Translations under genes and position numbers: made by a program
Shown here: piece by piece, positions 34,057 to 43,615 of the stretch
Layout: each line of letters starts with the position of its first letter
How positions within the stretch are numbered: the first letter of the stretch is position 1
Notes under the pieces: generated by a model
Seen by the model: the letters and a program-made list of their open reading frames with translations, nothing else
What the model was told of the DNA's origin: nothing
The model's database searches: none
Source of the DNA: Pseudanabaena yagii GIHE-NHR1
GTDB taxonomy: Bacteria > Cyanobacteriota > Cyanobacteriia > Pseudanabaenales > Pseudanabaenaceae
Direction of reading: 5' to 3'
Assembly: GCF_012863495.1 (NCBI RefSeq)
Contig: NZ_JAAVJL010000001.1
Span: 3,033,501 to 3,097,500 of the forward strand
DNA length: 64,000 bases

Positions 34057-34459
34057 AGATTGGTATTATTTTTGGCGATCGCTTACAAGCGATCGTGCTC
34101 ATCAGGTTCCCCATGAGGTACTTTCGCCAACACCTTCTCAAACGCATCCCAACTTACCCGCCTTGACTTCTCTACTAAATATCCATAGTTGACCACACCG
34201 CAAGCTGAGACGACAATGCGATCGCTCTTAGCAGTCTCTTAGCAGTCTCTTAGCAGTTAAATATGCAGCAAAGATAAAAGCTCTAGATGTCACATCAATG
34301 ATATTAAAACGAGAAAATTGGCTTGCTGACACTAGAGGCGATCGCTCTCAAAATCGAGACTTAGGCGGCTAACCCTACATCAATCTTGGCTCAGATCGGC
34401 AATTGCAGTGGGATCGCTGTGATAAGCTAACAGTGTTAGTGTCATTAACACGAATAAAC
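34057..34459. other. Intergenic region before clpR
   Basis: No gene is supported. It contains three units of an 11-bp repeat CTTAGCAGTCT at 34222-34256 and HIP1-rich sequence. The clpR promoter must lie in its right part. Confidence 0.4.
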
Positions 34460-35161
34460 ATGGATCGACCTTCTCGCTCTGTTCCCCAAGCCGCACAAGC
34501 CGCCTATTACGGGGATTCGTCATACGGACGCACACCGCCGCCTGACTTACCTTCGCTATTGCTAAAAGAGCGGATTATTTACTTTGGGTTGCCTCTTGTA
34601 TCACCCGACGAATACAAACAGCAGCTTGGTGTCGATGTTACAGAATTGCTCATCGCCCAACTCCTCTATTTGCAATACGAAGATCCTGAAAAACCGATTT
34701 TCCTATATATCAACTCCACGGGGACATCTTGGTACACAGGTGATGCGATCGGCTTTGAAACCGAAGCCTTTGCCATCTGTGACACACTCAACTATATCAA
34801 GCCTCCCGTCCATACCATTTGCCTCGGACAAGCAATGGGAACAGCAGCGATGATCCTCGCCAGTGGCACTAAAGGTTTCCGCGCCAGTTTACCCAATGCC
34901 AGCATTGTCCTGCACCAAGCACGTCGCCAAACTAGAGGACAAGCCTCTGACCTTCAAATTCAGGCAAAGGAAGTCTTAACTAACCGCGAAGCGATGTTAC
35001 GCATCCTATCGCGCACTACTGGTAAAACGCCCGAAGTACTGACTAAAGATATGGATCGGATGTTCTACATGACTCCTGAGCAAGCCAAGGAATATGGCAT
35101 CATCGATCGCGTTCTCGAAAGTACTAAGGACTTACCGAAAGCTGTTCCTGCCCTTGTTTAG
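34460..35161 (+). CDS. clpR: ClpR, inactive ClpP-like subunit
   Basis: 233 aa. ATG 34460 (MDRPSRSVPQAAQAAYYGDS) is preferred over the internal alternative at 34403. The ClpP fold is clear (PIFLYINSTGTSWYTGDAIG, TAAMILASGTKGFRASLPNA, SIVLHQ), but the nucleophile segment reads CLGQAMGTAA in place of GLAASMGS of ClpP3, so Ser is lost. ClpR pairs with ClpP3 in one heptameric ring of the cyanobacterial ClpP3/R protease that works with ClpC and is essential. The clpP3 gene follows after 273 nt. Confidence 0.95.
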   Translation: MDRPSRSVPQAAQAAYYGDSSYGRTPPPDLPSLLLKERIIYFGLPLVSPDEYKQQLGVDVTELLIAQLLYLQYEDPEKPIFLYINSTGTSWYTGDAIGFETEAFAICDTLNYIKPPVHTICLGQAMGTAAMILASGTKGFRASLPNASIVLHQARRQTRGQASDLQIQAKEVLTNREAMLRILSRTTGKTPEVLTKDMDRMFYMTPEQAKEYGIIDRVLESTKDLPKAVPALV

Positions 35162-35400
35162 CTGTTAGCCATTAGCTGTTAGCTGTTAGCTATTAGCCGT
35201 TAGCTCAGTTAATTTCAAATTCCATAGCCAACATCAAGATAGCTATCAAAAGCTAAAAGCTAAAAGCTAAAAGCTAAAAGCTAAAAGCTAAAAGCTAAAA
35301 GCTAAAAGCTAAAAGCTAAAAGCTAAAAGCTAAAAGCTAAAAGCTAAAAGCTAAAAGCTAAAAGCTAAAAGCTAAAAGCTAAAAGCTAAAAGCTAAAAGC
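35162..35400. repeat. Heptamer array (AGCTAAA)n between clpR and clpP3
   Basis: From 35251 to about 35400 run 21 units of AGCTAAA, almost without error. Just after the clpR stop (35162-35208) is a shorter array of the complementary type, GTTAGCT with variants. Thus transcripts could form a large stem between the two parts. Non-coding; a hallmark cyanobacterial short tandem repeat. Confidence 0.95.
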
Positions 35401-35434
35401 CAAAGCCAATCACTTAATTACCAATTCTAAAACT

Positions 35435-36028
35435 ATGCCTATCGGTGTTCCTAGAGTTCCCTATCGCTATCCCGGTGACTCCTTTACGCAGTGGATCAGC
35501 ATCTACGAGCGTCTATCGATGGAGCGCATCATCTTTTTGAGTGGAGAAGTTACAGATGGCATGGCAAACTCGATCATTGCCCGTCTGCTCTACTTTGATT
35601 CTGAAGATCAAAACAAAGATATCTACATGTATATCAACTCCCCCGGTGGATCGGTTTCCGCAGGGTTGGCGATCTTTGACACCATGCAGCATATCAAGTC
35701 AGATGTCACCACTATTTGCGTTGGTCTTGCTGCCTCGATGGGTTCCTACCTGCTGATGGCTGGCTCTAAGGGCAAGCGCTATGCTCTGCCCAATGCGCGG
35801 ATCATGATCCACCAGCCTTCAGGCGGTACAAGAGGTCAAGCCTCTGATATTGAGATTGAGGCAAAGGAAATTATTCGCATCCGCCATAAGTTGAATGAGG
35901 AATATGCTAAGCGCACTGGTAAGCCCCTCGAAAAAATTGAGCGGGACATGAACCGTGACTACTACATGTCTTCACAGGAAGCTCTGGAATATGGTCTGAT
36001 CGATCGCGTTCTTGAATCAACCCCATAA
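35435..36028 (+). CDS. clpP3: ClpP3, ATP-dependent Clp protease proteolytic subunit
   Basis: 197 aa. [34 protein letters not shown] (nucleophile Ser), [20 protein letters not shown] (catalytic His) and [20 protein letters not shown] (Asp region) give the full Ser-His-Asp triad. The [20 protein letters not shown] start is characteristic of the cyanobacterial ClpP3 lineage. Partner of ClpR, encoded upstream. A terminator follows at once. Confidence 0.95.
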   Translation: MPIGVPRVPYRYPGDSFTQWISIYERLSMERIIFLSGEVTDGMANSIIARLLYFDSEDQNKDIYMYINSPGGSVSAGLAIFDTMQHIKSDVTTICVGLAASMGSYLLMAGSKGKRYALPNARIMIHQPSGGTRGQASDIEIEAKEIIRIRHKLNEEYAKRTGKPLEKIERDMNRDYYMSSQEALEYGLIDRVLESTP

Positions 36029-36033
36029 ACTTA

Positions 36034-36112
36034 AAAAAGGTGCTAAACCACCTTTTTTTCTTTTTTGTAATATCTTGATATTTCAAGTATCCTTGCGAGA
36101 GGATACTTTTTT
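36034..36112 (+). terminator. Two successive rho-independent terminators after clpP3
   Basis: AAAAAAGGTG-CTAAAC-CACCTTTTTT directly after the stop, then AAGTATCC-TTGCGAGA-GGATACTTTTTTT at 36082-36112. Both have U-tracts on the plus strand. Confidence 0.85.
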
Positions 36113-36145
36113 TATTGCGATCGCCCTATTAAAGCACCAGAATTT

Positions 36146-37417
36146 ATGACAAATTCAGAACTACTGCTTGAGCTATTGTTGCAATTGACCGTGATTTTGT
36201 CTGCTTGCAAATTAGTGTCTTACTTTGGAAAACGCTATTTAGGACAAACTGAGGTCGTAGGGGAAATGTTGGCTGGGATTATGCTGGGACCTTCATTATT
36301 TGGCATGATTGCACCAGATCTCCAGCAATGGCTATTTCCCAAAAGCCCAATTATTGCCGATGCAACACATCTCTTACCGAACCCTTCGATGTCGATTTTG
36401 TATGCGCTCAGCCAAATTGGGCTAATGATTTATATGTTTTTGGTGGGCTTAGATCTAAACATGGATCTATTACGCAATCGGGCGAAAAGTGCAGGCATTG
36501 TCTCGATCGCAGGAATTCTCGTACCGTTTAGCTTGGGAGCGATCGCCGCTTTTGGTTTGCATGGCAAGGACTTATTCAGTCCCAACATTACGCCTTGGGC
36601 AGCCGCTTTGTATATGGGCGCTTCCATGTCGATTACTGCCTTTCCGATGTTGGCAAGAATTTTGCATGAACGGGGGTTGATCAAAACTAAACTCGGTACG
36701 CTGGTGTTAGCCGCAGGTTCACTTGATGACGCGATCGCATGGTGTTTACTAGCATTGGTTCTTGCCAGTATTAAAAGCTCTATTAATGTGGCGTTTATTG
36801 CGATCGGTGGCACATTAGCCTACGTGATCTTCATGTGGTTTTTCGGGCAACGCCTTCTTCGAGTCTTTAGTTATTGGACTAGACGCGATGGTGAGGTGAC
36901 GATTCAAACCTTAACCTTTGTGTTTATCATCATGATGGTTTGTGCTTATTACACTGATTTTGTGGGTGTTCATGCTATTTTTGGCGCATTTGTTTTAGGT
37001 ATCGTCATGCCACGTGGTCATTTCGCCGAATCAGTCCATAAGCATCTGGAATATCTGACCACCTCATTACTCGTACCGATTTTCTTTGTATTTTCAGGAT
37101 TGAATACGCAACTGGGGCTACTGAATGCACCGCATTTATGGGCGATCGCCTTGCTAATTATCCTGATTGCGGTACTGGGCAAAGGGCTAGCCTGTACACT
37201 TGCCGCTAAATATTCAGGCGAGAATTGGCGCAATTCGATGACCGTAGGGGCTTTGATGAATACGCGGGGGATGATGGAATTAATTATTTTAAATATTGGT
37301 TTAGAGCAGGGGTTAATCACACCCACTTTATTTACGATCATGGTGATTATGGCGATCGTAACCACGGTTATGTGTTCACCACTAGTGACATTTTTAGTAG
37401 ATTCTTCTCAACAATAA
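36146..37417 (+). CDS. CPA2-family cation:proton antiporter
   Basis: 423 aa with about 12 hydrophobic segments. LGQTEVVGEMLAGIMLGPSL is the signature first helix pair of KefB/NhaS-type CPA2 exchangers, and LVLAAGSLDDAIAWCLLALV has the paired Asp in the ion-binding helix. IFGAFVLGIVMPRG and GKGLACTLAAKYSGENWRNS, then LMNTRGMMELIILNIG complete the pattern. No C-terminal TrkA-N domain. Substrate (Na+ or K+) is not decidable from the sequence. Located in the plasma or thylakoid membrane. Confidence 0.9.
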   Translation: MTNSELLLELLLQLTVILSACKLVSYFGKRYLGQTEVVGEMLAGIMLGPSLFGMIAPDLQQWLFPKSPIIADATHLLPNPSMSILYALSQIGLMIYMFLVGLDLNMDLLRNRAKSAGIVSIAGILVPFSLGAIAAFGLHGKDLFSPNITPWAAALYMGASMSITAFPMLARILHERGLIKTKLGTLVLAAGSLDDAIAWCLLALVLASIKSSINVAFIAIGGTLAYVIFMWFFGQRLLRVFSYWTRRDGEVTIQTLTFVFIIMMVCAYYTDFVGVHAIFGAFVLGIVMPRGHFAESVHKHLEYLTTSLLVPIFFVFSGLNTQLGLLNAPHLWAIALLIILIAVLGKGLACTLAAKYSGENWRNSMTVGALMNTRGMMELIILNIGLEQGLITPTLFTIMVIMAIVTTVMCSPLVTFLVDSSQQ

Positions 37418-37582
37418 AGAAAAAAATAGTTTTGAAAGTGTGTCTTCGTCTTGCTTTCAAACTGAATAGTAATAATAGTTATCAAAAAAACAAAAATGAA
37501 TAGATAAATAGTAATTATAATGATGGGTAGCGGGGGGATATTTGACTGGTTTGACAGCAATATCTTGACAACTTGAATAGTT

Positions 37583-37665
37583 GGTAGTTCTAAAAGAGTA
37601 AGGATAGATGGTGATTTGTACGGTCTATCCTTAGCTATATACATCCTTTACTTTTTAGGACTACC
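37583..37665. repeat. Imperfect inverted repeat before the hybrid kinase gene
   Basis: GGTAGTTCTAAAAGAGTAAG pairs imperfectly with CTTTACTTTTTAGGACTACC. An inner AAGGATAGA/TCTATCCTT hairpin lies within. Could be a MITE remnant or a structured 5' leader of the kinase mRNA, which begins 38 nt later. Confidence 0.5.
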
Positions 37666-37702
37666 GAATAGTTAATTAGTCAACTAAAAAGAGATTGAGA
37701 AT

Positions 37703-40000
37703 ATGAAAATTAAAGAGAAAATAGTTTATGGCTATGTACTAGCATTAGGCATAGCACTCATGGGAACTGGTGGAGGATTAATAGCAGGTAACTACTATCA
37801 ACAACAAGCCTTGCAAACACTGCAAAATGCCTTTCGAGAAAGGAAACTACTGAGTACATTGCAAGTTGATATTTTATATAATCGCCCTGCTAAACAACTG
37901 ACACCTTTAATCAAAAATCCACAGGCTTTTCGAGAAGAAAGCTTGAAACTAGTGGAAAGAGTTAATAAAATCAAGTCCCTTGTAATCAAACATAATCAAT
38001 CTGGGAAACCGTCTTCTCTTGAGGGATTACAGCCAATTTTGCAAGATTATGAAGTCACTGTTACCACCTTTACTCAAAAAGCTCAAGATTTTGTAGAAGA
38101 GAGTAATGCAATTTTTAACAATGAACCAGTGGACAGTCAAAAATTGCAAACAATGGTGGTCAATCTTGTCCAAAGCAAAGAATTTGTTAAATTTATTGAA
38201 TTTCCCGATCGCTTAAGAGCCTTTTATGAAAAAGCTGAAGATCTAGAAAACTCAGCAAATATTAGTCTGCTTAATGCAGAAACTATCCGCACCCAAATTA
38301 TTATCTCTAGTCTATTAATCTCGATAATCATTGCTATTGTTATCGCCTTATATGTAAGTCAAACGATCGCTAAACCAATTCAGACAGTTAACAAGATTGC
38401 TTTACAAGTTACGAACGAATCTAACTTCAATCTGCAAGTTCCTATAGAAACTGAAGACGAAGTTGGGATTTTAGCTTCTTCCATCAATCGTATGATTCAT
38501 TATGTGCAGGAGCTACTGCAAACACAACAGGACTATACCGATAAGATTCGTGAAGCCAAGGATATTGCTGATGCTGCTAATCAAGCCAAGAGTGAGTTTC
38601 TTGCCAACATGAGCCATGAGTTACGCACTCCCCTCAATGGCATTCTTGGCTATACTCAGATTCTCAGTCGCTCAACAACCTTATCCGAAAAAGAACGGCA
38701 TGGTATCCAAATCATTCATCAATGCGGAACCCATTTACTCACTCTCATTAATGATGTTCTCGATCTATCCAAAATTGAAGCAAGGAAACTGGACTTAGAT
38801 CTTCAACCCGTTCATTTAACCTCATTTTTGCAGGGTATAGCAGAAATTTGTCGAGTCAGGGCAGACAAAAAAAATATTCAGTTTATTTACCAAGTAGATT
38901 CTCATCTCCCATCGGCAATTGTTTTTGATGAAAAGCGTCTGCGCCAAGTCTTGCTGAATCTGATCAATAATGCCATTAAGTTTACCGATCAAGGTCATGT
39001 GAACTTTAGCGTTCACAATGTTACTCCTGAAGCTGTAGAATCACAGTCTCAAACTCGCATTCTGTTTCAAGTTGCTGATACAGGTGTGGGTATTGATGCG
39101 GCAAATCTAGAGAGCATCTTCCATGCCTTTGAACAGGTTGGCGACAAAAAACGCTATAGCGAAGGTACAGGCTTAGGCTTAGCAATTAGTCAAAGAATTG
39201 TCCAAATCATGGGCAGTAGTATTCAAGTCAAGAGCGAACTCGGTGTAGGTAGTACCTTCAGCTTTGAGATTAACTGTGACACCTCTCATGACTGGGTGAA
39301 ATATCTGTTGAGCGATCGCGAGCAGCAAATAACGGGCTATGAAGGCGCACCAAGACGAATTTTAGTCGTTGATGATCGTTGGGAAAATCGCTCAGTGCTG
39401 GTCAGTTTATTGGAAGCAGTTGGCTTTCAATTAATCGAGGCAGAACATGGGGAACAAGCATTAGCAAAGTTACAACAACAGCCTGTAGATTTAGTCATCA
39501 CAGATATCGTGATGCCTGTGATGAATGGCTTTGAATTTTTAAAACTAGTACGAAGTGAAGAACCCATTAAATCAGTGCCTGTGATCGTGTCCTCGGCATC
39601 CGTATCGGATATTGATCGTCAGAAAAGCCTACAAATGGGTGGCAATGATTTCTTGCCCAAGCCTGTTAATGTTGAGGAGTTATTTAGCCTCATTGCCAAC
39701 CATCTCCAGTTGAAGTGGCAATATACTCAAGTCCAGCCATTCTCCTCACCAATAGAAGATACTAGTCAAGATTATCAGGTTGTTGACATGGTTATTCCGC
39801 CTTCAGAGTATTTGCGGCAACTCTTAGAATTAGCCCAAAATGGTCTATTACTCAAATTAGTCCAGATTGCAGAACAGATTGGTCAGCAGAGCAATCGCTA
39901 TCTTCCTTTCACAAAGAAGATCACGCAAATGGCAAAACAGTTCCAAATTGAAGAGATTGAGTCTCTAATGTTGCAATATCTGCAACTTGAGCAGCATTAA
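37703..40000 (+). CDS. Hybrid sensor histidine kinase (membrane sensor, HAMP, HisKA, HATPase, REC)
   Basis: 765 aa. Two TM helices (about 11-28 and 197-217) enclose a helical periplasmic sensor of about 165 residues. HAMP follows (QTIAKPIQTVNKIA). The dimerisation helix FLANMSHELRTPLNGILGYT has phospho-acceptor His305. The ATPase has N (LLNLINNAIKFTDQG), DTGVGID and GTGLGLAIS boxes. The receiver ILVVDDRWENRSVL has Asp601 (LVITDIVMPVMNG). A 90-residue helical tail follows, as in many cyanobacterial hybrid kinases. No REC-only regulator follows; the next gene, 31 nt downstream, is a second hybrid kinase, so a phosphorelay between them is plausible. Confidence 0.93.
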   Translation: MKIKEKIVYGYVLALGIALMGTGGGLIAGNYYQQQALQTLQNAFRERKLLSTLQVDILYNRPAKQLTPLIKNPQAFREESLKLVERVNKIKSLVIKHNQSGKPSSLEGLQPILQDYEVTVTTFTQKAQDFVEESNAIFNNEPVDSQKLQTMVVNLVQSKEFVKFIEFPDRLRAFYEKAEDLENSANISLLNAETIRTQIIISSLLISIIIAIVIALYVSQTIAKPIQTVNKIALQVTNESNFNLQVPIETEDEVGILASSINRMIHYVQELLQTQQDYTDKIREAKDIADAANQAKSEFLANMSHELRTPLNGILGYTQILSRSTTLSEKERHGIQIIHQCGTHLLTLINDVLDLSKIEARKLDLDLQPVHLTSFLQGIAEICRVRADKKNIQFIYQVDSHLPSAIVFDEKRLRQVLLNLINNAIKFTDQGHVNFSVHNVTPEAVESQSQTRILFQVADTGVGIDAANLESIFHAFEQVGDKKRYSEGTGLGLAISQRIVQIMGSSIQVKSELGVGSTFSFEINCDTSHDWVKYLLSDREQQITGYEGAPRRILVVDDRWENRSVLVSLLEAVGFQLIEAEHGEQALAKLQQQPVDLVITDIVMPVMNGFEFLKLVRSEEPIKSVPVIVSSASVSDIDRQKSLQMGGNDFLPKPVNVEELFSLIANHLQLKWQYTQVQPFSSPIEDTSQDYQVVDMVIPPSEYLRQLLELAQNGLLLKLVQIAEQIGQQSNRYLPFTKKITQMAKQFQIEEIESLMLQYLQLEQH

Positions 40001-40031
40001 AGCGAAATTATAAAAAATAAAAAGTAAACAT

Positions 40032-41663
40032 ATGACTGCCCAACCACCAAAATCTCCCAGCCTAATCCTCATTGTTGATGATGTCCCAGCCAATCTAGAT
40101 GTTCTATCAGAAACTTTGAGTCATGAAGGCTATGATGTGTCGATCGCGACGAGCGGGGAACGTGCCTTACTCCAAATATCGCGGATATTACCTGATCTCA
40201 TTTTGCTGGATATTCAAATGCCTGAGATGGATGGCTTTAGTGTCTGTCAAAAGCTCAAATCATCTCCTGAAACTGCTCAAATCCCTGTCATTTTTATGAC
40301 TGCCTTAACGGATTTAGACAGTAAAATGAAGGGCTTTGATCTAGGCGCTTTAGACTACATTACTAAACCCTTTCAAGATCGAGAAGTTTTAGCTCGCATT
40401 AAAACCCACTTACAATTAAGCAAACTTACTAAACATTTAGAAAAGGAAGTTGCAGAGCAGGTCATTTCCCTCAAGCAAGCTAAAGAAGCTGCGGAGAAAG
40501 CCAATATTGCCAAAAGTCAATTTCTGGCAAATATGAGTCATGAACTGCGGACTCCCCTCAATGCAATTTTAGGAATTACTGAAGGATTACAGGACGAAGT
40601 TTTTGGAGAAATCAACGAGAAACAAGTTAAAGCCTGTCAAATTGTGGAAAGCAGTGCTTACCATTTACTATCCCTAATTAATGACATTCTCGATGTTGCC
40701 AAAATTGAATCAGGACAAATCAATCTTGATTATAGTATTGTCAGCGTTGACCAACTTTGCCAAGCTAGTCTAACTTTTATTAAGCAACAGGCTCAAAAGA
40801 AAGGAATTCAAATACTCATTAAGTTACCAATTAATTTACCTAACTTAAGAGTCGATGAACGGCGGATCTGCCAAGCTTTAATCAATCTGCTTACCAATGC
40901 GGTCAAATTCACGCCTGAGGGTGGAACTATTACCTTAGAAGTGACATTCCCATTAGTTAAGCAAGAATTGCCATCATCAAAAACTTATTTACGTTTCGGT
41001 ATTATTGATACTGGTGTAGGCATAGCTCCCGAAGATATTGATCGCCTCTTCCAGCCCTTTGTCCAAGTCGATAGCGATCTTAATCGTCAATATGAGGGTA
41101 CAGGTTTAGGACTGACCTTGGTGAAACGGCTAGTGGAACTACATGGTGGTGTTGTAACGATTAGCAGTCAGCTTGGTGTAGGCAGTTGCTTTACGATTGA
41201 TTTACCCTATGAAGAGATAGAAGTGCCTCTTCCAGATGTAGCGAAAAAGCTTTCTCCCAGTGAGCAGTTGATGCCATCGATACAATCAGATAAATTGACA
41301 TCACCGCTAGTTTTATTAGCAGAAGATAATGAAGCGAATATCATTTCCATTTCTGCTTACCTTCATGCAAAGGAATATCGTCTTGTCGTCGCAAAAAATG
41401 GGGAAGAAGCGATCGCTTTAGCAAAATCGCAGAGACCAAATCTGATCTTGATGGATATTCAAATGCCCAGACTCGATGGATTAGAAGCGATCAGACAAAT
41501 TCGTCTTGATCCAAGTTTGGAGAAAGTGCCAATTGTGGCGCTTACTGCATTAGCCATGAGTGGCGATCGTGAACGTTGTTTGGAGGCAGGAGCCGATGAA
41601 TATCTCTCAAAACCTGTGAAATTAAAAGAATTATCTCTAGCTATCCAGAAACTACTGACATAA
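40032..41663 (+). CDS. Cytoplasmic REC-HisKA-HATPase-REC hybrid kinase
   Basis: 543 aa, no TM helix. Receiver 1 has Asp60 (LILLDIQMPEMDGFS) and lies before the kinase; the coiled-coil linker VAEQVISLKQAKEAAEKANI leads to FLANMSHELRTPLNAILGIT with His170. ATPase boxes LINLLTNAVKFTPEG, DTGVGIAPED and GTGLGLTLVKRL are intact. Receiver 2 has Asp475 (LILMDIQMPRLDGLE) and a conserved Lys in LSKPVK. 31 nt after the membrane hybrid kinase, so one operon. It probably receives phosphate from the upstream kinase through receiver 1 and passes it to an unknown output. Confidence 0.93.
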   Translation: MTAQPPKSPSLILIVDDVPANLDVLSETLSHEGYDVSIATSGERALLQISRILPDLILLDIQMPEMDGFSVCQKLKSSPETAQIPVIFMTALTDLDSKMKGFDLGALDYITKPFQDREVLARIKTHLQLSKLTKHLEKEVAEQVISLKQAKEAAEKANIAKSQFLANMSHELRTPLNAILGITEGLQDEVFGEINEKQVKACQIVESSAYHLLSLINDILDVAKIESGQINLDYSIVSVDQLCQASLTFIKQQAQKKGIQILIKLPINLPNLRVDERRICQALINLLTNAVKFTPEGGTITLEVTFPLVKQELPSSKTYLRFGIIDTGVGIAPEDIDRLFQPFVQVDSDLNRQYEGTGLGLTLVKRLVELHGGVVTISSQLGVGSCFTIDLPYEEIEVPLPDVAKKLSPSEQLMPSIQSDKLTSPLVLLAEDNEANIISISAYLHAKEYRLVVAKNGEEAIALAKSQRPNLILMDIQMPRLDGLEAIRQIRLDPSLEKVPIVALTALAMSGDRERCLEAGADEYLSKPVKLKELSLAIQKLLT

Positions 41664-41719
41664 TTTTCATCTAACAATTTCTGCATAGAATTACAGCACT
41701 TTGCGCTCAAACCCAAACC

Positions 41720-41768
41720 AAGAAATTTTTTAAAAGCGTTGCAAAGCAACGCTTTTAAAAAATTTCTT
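41720..41768. repeat. Long hairpin (22-bp arms)
   Basis: AAGAAATTTTTTAAAAGCGTTGC around AAAG with its complement. One of several very long perfect palindromes in the window (compare 43553, 54398, 59786 and 60622). Can end the kinase transcript. Confidence 0.7.
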
Positions 41769-41851
41769 GTGGTTCTTTTGATCGAAAACTGCTGTAGGAT
41801 GGGCAGATCGAAGCGCCGCCTATCCTATCCCTAAAACACCAATTTTATCCT

Positions 41852-42856
41852 GTGTCTTTCACTATTCAATCCATTCTCTTTAAGCCCTATCGCCTAGCCT
41901 TCTATGAACCTTTTCGGACTGCTTTAGGCATACTTTCCCATCGGGAAGGATTTGTGATTGAAATTCGCGATCGCCAAAATCGCATTGGCTTAGGAGAAAC
42001 TGCGCCATTAGATGGCTTTGGTATGGAATCACTTGTGGAGTCCGAAGCGATTTTAAGACAGTTCTCAAAATCATTAATTAATGCCGAAATCGAGAATCTG
42101 TGTGATATTGAGGAATTACTGAGAGAATGCGATCGCACACCTGCGGCAAAACATGGACTTGAGTTAGCCTTAATCAATTTATTGGCCCAATCTCAAAACC
42201 TATCATTGGCGCAATTATTAGCAAATTCTGTGAATGGAATAGTCCGCGATCAAGTCTCCATGAATGCGGTGATTGGGGCGATCGCGCCAGAACTCGCTGC
42301 CGCCAAAGCTCAAGAATATATTACTCAAGGCTATCGTTGCCTCAAAATTAAAGTTGGTACTCAGGATTTTAGCTCAGATTTGCGAAGAGTCGAAGCAGTG
42401 CGATCGCAAGTTGGTCATGATATTCAAATTCGCATCGATGCTAATCAGGCATGGTCTGTGGCTGAGGCGATCGCGAATTTAACAAAATTAGCATTTCTGC
42501 AAATCGAATATGTCGAGCAGCCTGTTGCGGCTTTAGATTTAACAGGTATGGCAGCAGTAAGGCGATCTCAATCAATTCCTGTCGCCGCCGATGAGTCTGT
42601 CAATAATCTCACCCAATTACAGCAGGTGATTACATCTCAAGCCGCCGATATTATTATTCTCAAACCAATGGCATTAGGGGGTATCCTAACTGCCCATCAT
42701 GCGGCATTCATGGCTTTGCAAGCGGGCTTAGATGTAGTGGTGACGACAACTATTGATGGTGCGATCGCTCGACAAGCCGCTTTTGAGCTAGCCGCCGCTT
42801 TACCAATTAAGAGAGCTTGCGGTTTAGCCACAGGTCATTTACTGATTGAAAAATAA
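41852..42856 (+). CDS. menC: o-Succinylbenzoate synthase-like enolase-superfamily enzyme
   Basis: 334 aa from GTG 41852. MLE/enolase superfamily: K-x-K of LKIKVG (Lys165, Lys167), metal ligands Asp196 (RIDANQAW), Glu222 (YVEQP) and Asp247 (VAADES), and Lys271 (LKPMALGG). The ALGG motif and N-terminal IQSILFKPYRLAFYEPFRTA fit OSBS of phylloquinone biosynthesis, the reaction from SHCHC to o-succinylbenzoate. Dipeptide epimerases have similar residues, so the assignment rests on overall pattern. A dispersed palindrome follows at 42903. Confidence 0.75.
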   Translation: MSFTIQSILFKPYRLAFYEPFRTALGILSHREGFVIEIRDRQNRIGLGETAPLDGFGMESLVESEAILRQFSKSLINAEIENLCDIEELLRECDRTPAAKHGLELALINLLAQSQNLSLAQLLANSVNGIVRDQVSMNAVIGAIAPELAAAKAQEYITQGYRCLKIKVGTQDFSSDLRRVEAVRSQVGHDIQIRIDANQAWSVAEAIANLTKLAFLQIEYVEQPVAALDLTGMAAVRRSQSIPVAADESVNNLTQLQQVITSQAADIIILKPMALGGILTAHHAAFMALQAGLDVVVTTTIDGAIARQAAFELAAALPIKRACGLATGHLLIEK

Positions 42857-42902
42857 GTAGCTTAGGCTCTTACGAATAAAAATGTCCCACCAAAGTTATC
42901 TA

Positions 42903-42946
42903 GCTTCGACTTCGCTCAGCTAACGTTGGCTGAGCGGAGTCGAAGC
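42903..42946. repeat. Inverted repeat of the CTTCGACTCCGCTCAGC family (second copy)
   Basis: GCTTCGACTTCGCTCAGC and GCTGAGCGGAGTCGAAGC, 18-bp arms with one mismatch. Same family as 7577-7627. Confidence 0.8.
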
Positions 42947-43020
42947 CAGAGGTACTTTAATTAATAGCAAGTCCCTTAGCATTACTAGATTTTGATGTCG
43001 TCCGCTATGCAGGCGACATC

Positions 43021-43064
43021 AAAATAATTAGCAACAGGGCTTTGCCCTGTTGCTAATTATTTTT
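43021..43064 (-). terminator. Stem-loop overlapping the end of the small secreted protein gene
   Basis: AAATAATTAGCAACAGGGC with GCCCTGTTGCTAATTATTT, loop TTT. The gene's stop (43057-43059) lies in the right arm. Confidence 0.75.
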
Positions 43065-43434
43065 CGCGACGCGATGTGCCTGACTCTTGGAAAATCTGCA
43101 CAGCATTGAGAGGATCGCTACTGAAAGTGCCAGAGCGATTAACTTTTTGAGGCGACGCATTGTAATTACCGGGGATGACTGGCTGAATAGCCTCAACCTC
43201 AAGATTGATATTCTGAATCTTGAGATTGGAATTTGGTAAATCGCGTTCTAGGGAAAATTGGTCGGTATTAGTCGGCACAATCGGTTGACCTTGGGCAGGT
43301 CGTAACCGCTCCGCATCGCCTTTATGGGGCTGGAGCGAATCTTGTTGTTGTGCCCATACTGGACTTGCAGCACCAGCGATCGCCAAAATTGCGACCATAG
43401 AAACTTGAGAAATGTATTGATAATATTTGTTCAT
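43057..43434 (-). CDS. Small secreted protein of unknown function
   Basis: 125 aa. ATG 43434 (MNKYYQYISQVSMVAILAIA) with GAGGAA 5 nt before it is clearly the start. The frame continues upstream to 43590 only by chance. Signal peptide with cleavage at GAASPVWAQQ. The mature part (about 95 residues) is Gln/Pro/Asn-rich and probably unstructured. Family not recognised. Confidence 0.7.
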   Translation of the reverse strand: MNKYYQYISQVSMVAILAIAGAASPVWAQQQDSLQPHKGDAERLRPAQGQPIVPTNTDQFSLERDLPNSNLKIQNINLEVEAIQPVIPGNYNASPQKVNRSGTFSSDPLNAVQIFQESGTSRREK

Positions 43435-43552
43435 AAATTCCTCGTCTCGGCGGTTAGCAACATGATCCGCATAATTGCTCATTATAGCCATCACAACCCC
43501 AAAAAAGGAGGTGCGCCACATATAGCAACGAAAGAGATAGCTAGAACAAATC

Positions 43553-43607
43553 AAAACCCAAGAAACGAGTTGCGGCGCGGAGCGCCGCAACTCGTTTCTT
43601 GGGTTTT
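43553..43607. repeat. Perfect palindrome with 26-bp arms
   Basis: AAAACCCAAGAAACGAGTTG, with CGGCGC, is mirrored exactly after a 3-nt loop (GGA). Lies between the DUF3593 gene and the secreted-protein gene, both on the minus strand, so it may be a bidirectional terminator. Confidence 0.85.
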
Positions 43608-43615
43608 AAATAGAG

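Noticed and set aside
35251-35400. Regular short repeats suggesting a CRISPR array
   Set aside because: The unit is only 7 bp and has no spacers; this is a heptamer tandem repeat.
43435-43590. Longer N-terminus of the small secreted protein
   Set aside because: It would place the signal peptide internally and translate through a 26-bp palindrome; ATG 43434 has a good ribosome binding site.
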